DNA from: Schlegelella_A sp965246805
GTDB lineage: Bacteria > Pseudomonadota > Gammaproteobacteria > Burkholderiales > Burkholderiaceae_C
DNA length: 64,000 bases
Assembly: GCA_965246805.1 (NCBI GenBank)
Contig: CBDFFO010000006.1
Location: 496,001-560,000, forward strand
Direction of reading: 5' to 3'
How positions within the stretch are numbered: position 1 is the stretch's first letter; each line of letters opens with the position of its first letter. The position numbers and the translations under genes were made by a program. Shown here one piece after another: positions 58,148-64,000 of this stretch. Under the pieces are notes generated by a model. The model saw only the letters and a list, made by a program, of their open reading frames with translations, had not been told where the DNA came from and did no database searches.

Positions 58148-59290
58148 ATGCGCATCGCCGATCTCCGTGCCGTTCCGATTTCGTTCCCCGTGCCTTCCGA
58201 CAAGTCGGTCACGCTCGGCATCGGCCGCAGCGTCAAGCGCGATGCGGTGCTGGTTCGCGTCGAGACCGACGAAGGCCACGTCGGCTGGGGCGAGGCGCAT
58301 CACGGCCGCGCACCCGGCGCGATCGCGCGGCTCATCGACACCACCACGCGGGAGCTGGTGCTGGGCATGGACGCCTGCGACGTTGCCGGCGTGTGGGCGC
58401 GGGTCTTCAAGATGCAACTCGCGAGCCATGGCATGGGTGCTGCCGCAGCGCTCGCGCTGAGCGGCATCGACATGGCCTTGTGGGACCTGCGCTGCCAGCT
58501 CACCGGCTGGCCGTTGTGCCGGCTGCTGGGCGGCACCGCCAAGCCGATCAAGGCATACGCCGGCGGCATTGCGCTCGGCTATCAGGAGCCGAGCGCGCTG
58601 GCCGAAGAAGCGCTGCGTCACATTGGCAGCGGCTACCGTGCGCTGAAGCTTCGCGTGGGCGACACCGCCGCGAAGGACATCGCTCGCGTGCGCGCGGTAC
58701 GGCAAGCGGTCGGTGCCGACATCGAGCTGATGGTTGACGCCAACACCGCGTATACGCTGGACGACGTGCGCCGCGTCATGCCGGCCTTCGAGGAGGCCGG
58801 TATCGCCTGGCTCGAAGAGCCGTTTCCGCCGCAGGATCGGCGGGCGTACAAGATCGCCGCGTCGCTCGGCCGCGTGCCGCTGGCTGCCGGCGAAAATCAT
58901 TTCACGCGATACGAGTTCGCGACCCTGCTCGACGATGGCCACGTTCAGGTCGTGCAGCCCGACTTGTCCAAGACCGGCGGCGTGACCGAGGCGATGCGCA
59001 TCGCCGCCATGGCCAGCGCGGTCAAGCTCACGGTGAACCCGCACACGTCAGCCACCGCGGTCAACATGGCCACGACCATCCACTACCTTTGCGCCGTTGA
59101 CAACGCCGGATACTTCGAGGGCGACGTTACCGGCCTCAACCCGTTCCGCGACCATCTGGCCGGCAACGCGCCTTACGCACTCGATGACGATGGCTGCGTG
59201 TGGCCGCTCGAAGGCGTGGGCATCGGCTTGAAAGTTGATCTCGATTTCATCGCCGAGCATCCGTTGATCGAAGGGCCTTGCTACGTGTGA
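58148..59290 (+). CDS. Mandelate racemase/muconate lactonizing (enolase) superfamily protein, 2
   Basis: A 380-residue enolase-superfamily enzyme with KLRVG (KxR rather than KxK at the first base), VDANT, WLEEP, AGENH and NPHTSATA (His base). It is distinct from the enzyme at 55075 and so probably acts on another epimer or on another step. ATG 58148 is preferred over a frame-extending start at 58100, because homology starts MRIADLRAVP. It is the last gene of the cluster and is convergent with the depolymerase gene. Confidence 0.87.
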   Translation: MRIADLRAVPISFPVPSDKSVTLGIGRSVKRDAVLVRVETDEGHVGWGEAHHGRAPGAIARLIDTTTRELVLGMDACDVAGVWARVFKMQLASHGMGAAAALALSGIDMALWDLRCQLTGWPLCRLLGGTAKPIKAYAGGIALGYQEPSALAEEALRHIGSGYRALKLRVGDTAAKDIARVRAVRQAVGADIELMVDANTAYTLDDVRRVMPAFEEAGIAWLEEPFPPQDRRAYKIAASLGRVPLAAGENHFTRYEFATLLDDGHVQVVQPDLSKTGGVTEAMRIAAMASAVKLTVNPHTSATAVNMATTIHYLCAVDNAGYFEGDVTGLNPFRDHLAGNAPYALDDDGCVWPLEGVGIGLKVDLDFIAEHPLIEGPCYV

Positions 59291-59330
59291 GGCCGACCGC
59301 GCCGCCGCGGGTCGTCGGCGGCGGCACCCG

Positions 59331-60518
59331 CTACGGCCTTCCCGTCACGCGCTGCACCATCGCATACAGCACCTTCATCTGCAGCCCGCTCTTCAACGCG
59401 TAGTTCGGGTCGTCCTGGTTCGAGTAGCCCCACCAGTCGAAACAGGCGTTCGGGTTGGTCACTCCCGGCGCGACAGATCCGATCGTGTCGGGATACACCA
59501 CCACGAGCTTGTTCGTATCGGCCCATTCGTTGATGCCCGCCTCCCTGACCCAGCGGTCGCCGATCAGCGACGCTTCCTGCAGGCAGCCGTGCATCGCGAA
59601 AACCAAGCCGCAGGTCTGGCCTTGGGCGCATGCTTTCGGAACGAAGACGCTGCCGGTCGGGCTCATCGACACGTTCGGCGTGGCGCCGAACTCGGTCTGG
59701 TCGAAGGCCGACAGGGTGCCAGACAGCTTCGAGGCGCTGCGCGGCTTGAGTGTGCCGAGGAACATCGTCAGCCATGTCTTGACGGAGTCGTAAGGGCCGC
59801 TGGCCGTCGAGCAGTTCACCATGTAAGGGCTGCCGAGGGTGCCGCATGCGAGCTCCCCGGCGGGTGATTCCCAGCCATGAGCTGCCGGGAACCCGTCGTC
59901 GAAGCGAACGTTGGCGCCGAGGTCGTTGTATTCGGTGGCGAGGTCGCGCATCTCCAGCGGGTTGACGACCGTGTCTCGCGTGCCCGACCACAGGTAGACC
60001 GGCTGGTTGCGCAGATTGGAGGGCGGGTCGATCGTGCCCAGCGACGCCTGCTGCGCGAGGTAGAGCTCCGAGACGGCGAGCGTGCTGTTGTACGAGGCCT
60101 GGCCCGTCGGCAATGTTTCGCCGCCGCAGTTCGCGAGTGCCGTCGCGGCGCCGCCGGCACCGGCGCACCAGTAAACGCCACCGGCATAGACCGCCGCGCC
60201 CTTGAAGGTCGACGAGTGCGCGACGTGCATCTGCACGGCCGCGAACCCGCCCGAAGAAATGCCGGCAACGAAGACCTTGGCCGGGTCGATCTGGTAGCGC
60301 TGCAGATGGACGACCGAGGTGCTCGCGGCATTGGTGGTGGCGAGTGCGACGGCTTGGGTCGAAGCGGCCGTCTCCGTTGAAGTCGACGCGGATACCGACA
60401 TCGGCATCGACCCGGCAGCACCGGCGCTGCCCACATCGCCGCCCCCACCGCACCCGGTGACGCCGGCAGCCATCGCGGCGAGGACCGCACCTTTCAAAGC
60501 GTTGGTTGTAACGCGCAT
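59331..60518 (-). CDS. PHB-depolymerase-family esterase, lipoprotein
   Basis: A 395-residue alpha/beta-hydrolase of the PHB depolymerase/feruloyl-esterase-like group. The N-terminus has a lipobox GVTGC (Cys23), then a Gly/Ser/Thr-rich linker. The nucleophile Ser88 lies in GISSGGFAAVQ; a late HGC motif and paired cysteines follow. Expected to hydrolyse poly-3-hydroxybutyrate or short polyesters outside the cytoplasm. An AAGGAGA site before the ATG at 60518 fixes the start. Complements the oligomer hydrolase at 34911. Confidence 0.87.
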   Translation of the reverse strand: MRVTTNALKGAVLAAMAAGVTGCGGGGDVGSAGAAGSMPMSVSASTSTETAASTQAVALATTNAASTSVVHLQRYQIDPAKVFVAGISSGGFAAVQMHVAHSSTFKGAAVYAGGVYWCAGAGGAATALANCGGETLPTGQASYNSTLAVSELYLAQQASLGTIDPPSNLRNQPVYLWSGTRDTVVNPLEMRDLATEYNDLGANVRFDDGFPAAHGWESPAGELACGTLGSPYMVNCSTASGPYDSVKTWLTMFLGTLKPRSASKLSGTLSAFDQTEFGATPNVSMSPTGSVFVPKACAQGQTCGLVFAMHGCLQEASLIGDRWVREAGINEWADTNKLVVVYPDTIGSVAPGVTNPNACFDWWGYSNQDDPNYALKSGLQMKVLYAMVQRVTGRP

Positions 60519-60651
60519 GTCGTCTCCTTTTTTCTGGTCGATCGACACTAGCGTACGGCTCCGTCCCGCCCATCGGGCGACCGCGTGGGCCCCTGTCGGA
60601 CGAAGGCTGGTTCGACGGCGTCCGCCGGTCCGCGGCTATCTGTCGGTGGGG

Positions 60652-60699
60652 TTGGCATAGCGTCGACTGAGGCGTATACTGAACTACATGGTTCAGTAT
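60652..60699 (+). promoter_or_regulatory. arsR-type promoter and operator overlapping the start codon
   Basis: -35 TTGGCA (60652-60657), 17-bp spacer, -10 TATACT (60675-60680). A palindrome with 9-bp arms ATACTGAAC / GTTCAGTAT (60676-60684 and 60691-60699, 6-bp spacer) overlaps the -10 box and the ATG at 60688, so bound repressor would block its own promoter. Predicted transcription start is at the ATG (leaderless). Confidence 0.8.
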
Positions 60700-61053
60700 C
60701 ACCAGCCCCGCTTCGACGCCTCCTTCGCCGCGCTCTCCGACGTCACCCGGCGCGGTGTTCTCGAGCAGCTGGGCGGTGCGAATGCCTCCATCACGGAACT
60801 CGCCGAGCGGTTCCACATGACGCTCACGGGCATGAAGAAGCATGTCGATGTGCTGGAGCGAGCGGGGCTCGTCACCACGAAAAAGATTGGGCGGGTGCGC
60901 ACCTGCACGCTCGGCCGGCGCCGGCTGGCGCAAGAGGCGGCCTGGATCGAAAAGTACCACCAGCTCTGGAGCGCCCGCTTCGACGCGCTGGACCAGGTGG
61001 TCGAGGAACTGCAACGCAAGGAGAAGACCGATGGACGCAAGAGGAACACCTGA
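60688..61053 (+). CDS. ArsR-family transcriptional regulator
   Basis: A 121-residue winged-helix repressor without metal-binding cysteines: LSDVTRRGVLEQL, ITELAERFHMTLTGMKKHVD, VLERAGLVTTKKIGR. This subtype (SdpR/YceG-like) typically pairs with an SRPBCC (AHSA1) gene, as here. Its stop lies 23 bp inside the next gene. Probably autoregulated through the palindrome across its start codon. Confidence 0.9.
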   Translation: MVQYHQPRFDASFAALSDVTRRGVLEQLGGANASITELAERFHMTLTGMKKHVDVLERAGLVTTKKIGRVRTCTLGRRRLAQEAAWIEKYHQLWSARFDALDQVVEELQRKEKTDGRKRNT

Positions 61054-61546
61054 ACCCACCCCGATGAAGAACCGCACGACGGCGGAGCGGACCTCCGATC
61101 AGGAACTGGTCGTGACGCGAACCTTCGACGCGCCGCCGCGCATCGTGTTCGAGGCGTGGACGAAGGCCGAGTTGATGAAGCGGTGGTGGGTGCCGAAGTC
61201 TTCGGGCCTGGTGCTGCTGTCGTGCGAGGTCGATGCGCGTGTCGGTGGCCGCTACCGCCTCGAGTTCGACCGCGGCGCCGAGGCGCCGATGGCGTTTTTC
61301 GGCACATACATCGAAGTAACGCCGCACTCGCGCCTCGTGTGGACCAACGAGGAAAGCGCCGGCGGTTCCGTCACCACCTTGACCTTCGAGGAACGGGATG
61401 GCGAGACGCTCTTGACCATGCACGAACGCTTTCCCACCAAGGAAGCGCTCGACCGGTCGATGGGCATGGAGGAAGGACTCACCGAATCGTTCGGGCAGCT
61501 GGATGCGCTGCTCGTGGCCTCGGGCAACGGCGTGCAAGGTTCGTAG
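61031..61546 (+). CDS. SRPBCC (AHSA1-like) domain protein
   Basis: A 171-residue START/Bet v1-like protein: VTRTFDAPPRIVFEAWTKAE, KRWWVPKS, GGRYRLEF and the C-terminal GLTESFGQLDALL. Such proteins bind hydrophobic ligands or aid protein activity; those behind ArsR genes are of unknown function. The start at 61031 has an AAGGAG site seven bases upstream; the later ATG 61064 has none. Overlaps arsR by 23 bp. Confidence 0.87.
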   Translation: MDARGTPEPTPMKNRTTAERTSDQELVVTRTFDAPPRIVFEAWTKAELMKRWWVPKSSGLVLLSCEVDARVGGRYRLEFDRGAEAPMAFFGTYIEVTPHSRLVWTNEESAGGSVTTLTFEERDGETLLTMHERFPTKEALDRSMGMEEGLTESFGQLDALLVASGNGVQGS

Positions 61547-61953
61547 GAACGTGCCGCCATGCTCGACCCTTGGGGTGCCGCCGGCACCCACTTGACGTAT
61601 ACGTCAACCGAGCGCAGCATCCCTCTCCGTCATGCCTCGTCAGGCCGCTGACCGAAGAGAGTCCATCGTGACCTTTCACTGCCATCGCGGCGTCTCGCAC
61701 GCCGCCGCTCAAGCCCCCTCCGGCTGCCGCTTGCAGCGGTCCTCGCTTCGTCTAGCGCCTCCCGCGCGCCGACGGCGGCAACACCTCCACCACTGACGGC
61801 CTCGCGCCGCCACCCCTGAACTTTGCCGTTCGCGCGCAGAGCGCTCGCGCTCACGCGTGACGGCTGGTCGGCCTGTGACCGCGGGCGCCTTGCGCGACAA
61901 AGGCGCGCGGAGCGCTGGCCGTGTGCTCCTGATCTCCAAGAAAGAAGGACGTT
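61547..61953. other. 407-bp intergenic region before the SPFH gene
   Basis: No gene recognised; frames across it are Arg/Pro-rich and unlike proteins. It contains the perfect palindrome at 61592-61607 and, near its end, a GAAAGAAGGA ribosome-binding site for the SPFH gene. Apart from these I see only imperfect GC-rich hairpins. Confidence 0.5.
61592..61607. promoter_or_regulatory. Perfect LiuR-like palindrome, orphan
   Basis: TTGACGTATACGTCAA is a perfect 16-bp palindrome that differs from the liuR operator at 2379 in only two positions. It lies 46 bp after the SRPBCC stop and about 350 bp before the SPFH start. No -10 box at MerR-type spacing is evident on either strand. Regulator assignment is by similarity only. 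Confidence 0.6.
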
Positions 61954-63924
61954 ATGTTCCAAGATCTGTTCGGCAACCTCACGTTGCCATTGATCATTCT
62001 CACGAGCGGCCTCGCCGCCGTCGCGCTCGTCGCGCTCTTCATCAAGCTCTCGGGCATGGTCCGATACATCCCGAACGACCGCATCGGCGTGGTCGAGAAA
62101 CTCTGGAGTTCGAGCGGTTCGGTGCAGAACGGCTTGCTCGCGTTGAACGGTGAAGCCGGCCTTCAACCCGAGGTGCTGCGCGGCGGCTTCCACTCGTTCG
62201 CGCCGTTCCAGTACCGCGTGCACATCAGCCGGATGATCTCTGTCACGCAAGGCAAGATCGGCTACGTGTTCGCGCGCGACGGCCTCGACCTGTTCGCGGG
62301 GCAAACGCTGGCCGACAACGCGCGCGTGAAGGACTTCCGCAACGTGCGCGCCTTCATCGCCGGCGGCGGCCAGAAGGGCCCGCAGCGCAAGGTGCTGCGC
62401 GAGGGCACGCACATCATGAACCCCGCGATGTTCGTCGTGATGACCGAGGAGGAAACCTACTCGATGTCGATGGACGCGCAGGAAGAGGCCTACTACGCCA
62501 AGATGCGCGAGGTGCTCGACCAGCGCCGTGCGTTCACGCCGGTCGTGATCCGTGCGGCTGCGGGGGATGCGGCCGAGTCCGACTTGCTCGCGGTCGTGAC
62601 CGTGCACGACGGCCCCGCGCTGCCGCGCGACGAGCTGCTCGCGCCTGACGTGGGCGACGGCCACAACTCGTTCCAAGAGCCGGAAGACTTCCTCGCCGCC
62701 GGGGGCCGCCGTGGCCGGCAGGAGCGCGTGCTGGTCGAGGGCACCTACTACATCAACCGCCTGTTCGCGACCGTCGAGCTCATCCGCAAGACGACGATCC
62801 CGGTGGGCTTCGTCGGCGTGGTGGTCTCGTACACCGGGCACAAGGGCACAGACACGTCGGGCACCGAGTACACGCACGGCGAGCTGGTCGAGACCGGCTG
62901 CCGCGGCGTGTGGCGCGACCCGATGATGCCGGGCAAGTACGCATTCAACACCTACGCCGGCAAGATCGAGCTCGTGCCCACCACCAACTTCGTGCTGATG
63001 TGGCAGAGCGGCATCACCGGCTCCAACTTCGATTCGAACCTGCGCGAGATCACGCTGATCACGCGGGATGCGTTCGAGCCGTTGCTGCCGCTCTCGGTGG
63101 TGGTGCACATCGACTACACGAAGGCGCCGATGGTGGTGCAGCGCTTCGGCAACGTGAAGCAGCTGGTCGAGCAGACACTTGACCCGATGGTCTCGTCGTA
63201 CTTCAAGAACGTGTCGCAGACGCGCACGTTCATCGAGCTGATCCAGTCGCGAAGCGAGTTGCAGGCCGGTGCGTCGGTCGACATGCGCGAGCGCTTTCGC
63301 GCCTATTCGCTCGAGTTCCAAGAGGTGCTGATCGGCACGCCGAAGCCGCAGGCCGGCGACACGCAGATCGAGAACATCATGTCGCAGCTGCGCGACCGCC
63401 AGATCGCGCGCGAGCAGGTCGAGACCTTCGGGCAGAAGCAGATTGCTGCCGACAAGCAGCGCGAGCTGAACGAGGCCGAGAAGCGCGCGCAGAAGCAGGC
63501 CGAGCTCACCGCGTCGCTGGTCGACATCTCGATCAAGGACAACAACGGCGCTGCGCTCGTGAAGGCGGCCGCGCGGCGGCGCGAGGAGGTTTCACTGCTC
63601 GCGCAAGCCGACAAGTTTCGCCAGGAGAACGAAGGCGCCGGCCGCGCGTTCGCGATCCAGGCCGTCGGTGAAGCCGAGGCCGCGGCCATCAAGGCGAAGT
63701 CGAACGCGCTCGAAGGCGAAGGCGCCGACAAGCAGCTGATGCAAACCGTGATGCTGCGGCTGGCCGATGCGTTCGAGGCCGCGAAGGTGCCGCTGGTGCC
63801 GCAGATTCAGCTCGGTGGCGGCAGCGGCAGCGAGGGCACTGCGTTCAGCACGATGCTGGCGCTGATGAACGCGTTGAAGGCGCGGGAGTTGGTGGGGAGT
63901 GAGGGGGTGGGTCGGCAGGCGTGA
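61954..63924 (+). CDS. SPFH/Band-7 (flotillin-like) membrane protein
   Basis: A 656-residue protein: one N-terminal membrane segment (about residues 10-34, LPLIILTSGLAAVALVALFI), an SPFH domain in two parts (IPNDRIGVVEKLW; later VPVGF-like IPVGFVGVVVSYTG onward to residue ~430) separated by an unusual ~150-residue acidic stretch, then a long coiled coil rich in Ala/Glu/Lys/Gln (about 470-620) and a Gly/Ser tail. Flotillins organise membrane microdomains and form large oligomers facing the cytoplasm. No NfeD partner gene is visible in the window, although it could follow beyond the edge. Confidence 0.85.
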   Translation: MFQDLFGNLTLPLIILTSGLAAVALVALFIKLSGMVRYIPNDRIGVVEKLWSSSGSVQNGLLALNGEAGLQPEVLRGGFHSFAPFQYRVHISRMISVTQGKIGYVFARDGLDLFAGQTLADNARVKDFRNVRAFIAGGGQKGPQRKVLREGTHIMNPAMFVVMTEEETYSMSMDAQEEAYYAKMREVLDQRRAFTPVVIRAAAGDAAESDLLAVVTVHDGPALPRDELLAPDVGDGHNSFQEPEDFLAAGGRRGRQERVLVEGTYYINRLFATVELIRKTTIPVGFVGVVVSYTGHKGTDTSGTEYTHGELVETGCRGVWRDPMMPGKYAFNTYAGKIELVPTTNFVLMWQSGITGSNFDSNLREITLITRDAFEPLLPLSVVVHIDYTKAPMVVQRFGNVKQLVEQTLDPMVSSYFKNVSQTRTFIELIQSRSELQAGASVDMRERFRAYSLEFQEVLIGTPKPQAGDTQIENIMSQLRDRQIAREQVETFGQKQIAADKQRELNEAEKRAQKQAELTASLVDISIKDNNGAALVKAAARRREEVSLLAQADKFRQENEGAGRAFAIQAVGEAEAAAIKAKSNALEGEGADKQLMQTVMLRLADAFEAAKVPLVPQIQLGGGSGSEGTAFSTMLALMNALKARELVGSEGVGRQA

Positions 63925-64000
63925 GGCGAACCCGGGCGCGGGATTGCTCGCGCTCGTGTCCGGGAGCGTTGCTTGCTCGGGCTTGGGCATGAAGATCCCC

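Noticed and set aside
61630..63321. Very long open frame on the minus strand opposite the SPFH gene
   Set aside because: Shadow frame: composition is His/Arg/Val-rich, typical of the antisense of GC-rich genes, and no domain is recognisable.

Overview
This window is high-GC chromosomal DNA from a betaproteobacterium, most likely of the Burkholderiales (Rubrivivax/Leptothrix/Methylibium-like). The evidence is the liu leucine-catabolism operon led by a MerR-type LiuR regulator, a Bug-family tricarboxylate-binding protein, two 3-hydroxybutyrate polymer hydrolases, a double-length UvrA, and abundant short palindromic repeats of the kind common in this order. I see no rRNA, tRNA, CRISPR array, transposase or phage gene. 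Species cannot be named from what I can see.

Layout. 1-1218: the end of a YgjP-like metalloprotease gene and a VapBC-type toxin-antitoxin pair. 1258-11054: an MBL-fold hydrolase divergent from liuR, then isovaleryl-CoA dehydrogenase, a 1-kb nest of repeats, thiolase, SDR, MaoC hydratase, acyl-CoA dehydrogenase, DinB protein and the beta subunit of methylcrotonyl-CoA carboxylase (liuB). 11140-20805: a PIN-toxin remnant, a TRAP transporter and a complete malonate decarboxylase set (mdcA, C, D, E, G, B, H). 20959-24211: DinB, DUF4126 and the biotin-bearing carboxylase subunit (liuD). The malonate block thus lies between the two methylcrotonyl-CoA carboxylase genes; liuC and liuE are not in the window.

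24363-31801: ferredoxin-NADP reductase, nicotinamidase, a branched-chain-amino-acid-type ABC transporter with a fused LivHM permease, a DUF1289 protein and an HCCA-isomerase-like protein. 31987-37115: an MHS-family transporter, a truncated matB (malonyl-CoA synthetase) remnant and a secreted 3-hydroxybutyrate-oligomer hydrolase. 37127-42386: a toxin remnant, a MarR-controlled membrane-protein operon with twin operators, two DHA2-type efflux pumps and a GNAT acetyltransferase. 42417-51351: sterol-desaturase family protein, small exported protein, the giant UvrA and an AAA/DUF4143 ATPase. 51437-59290: GST/LysR pair, then a GntR-led cluster with a Bug binding protein, two enolase-superfamily dehydratases, an FAH-family enzyme and a D-2-hydroxyacid dehydrogenase, probably for a sugar acid or related hydroxyacid. 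59331-63924: a PHB-depolymerase-like lipoprotein, an ArsR/SRPBCC pair and an SPFH (flotillin-like) membrane protein.

The most striking signals are not a new enzyme system. They are palindromic repeats that have entered coding sequences in frame (three places in uvrA, one in liuA, and the 3' ends of two more genes), clear operators at several regulators, two of whose promoters appear to give leaderless transcripts, and an orphan perfect palindrome matching the LiuR operator at 61592.
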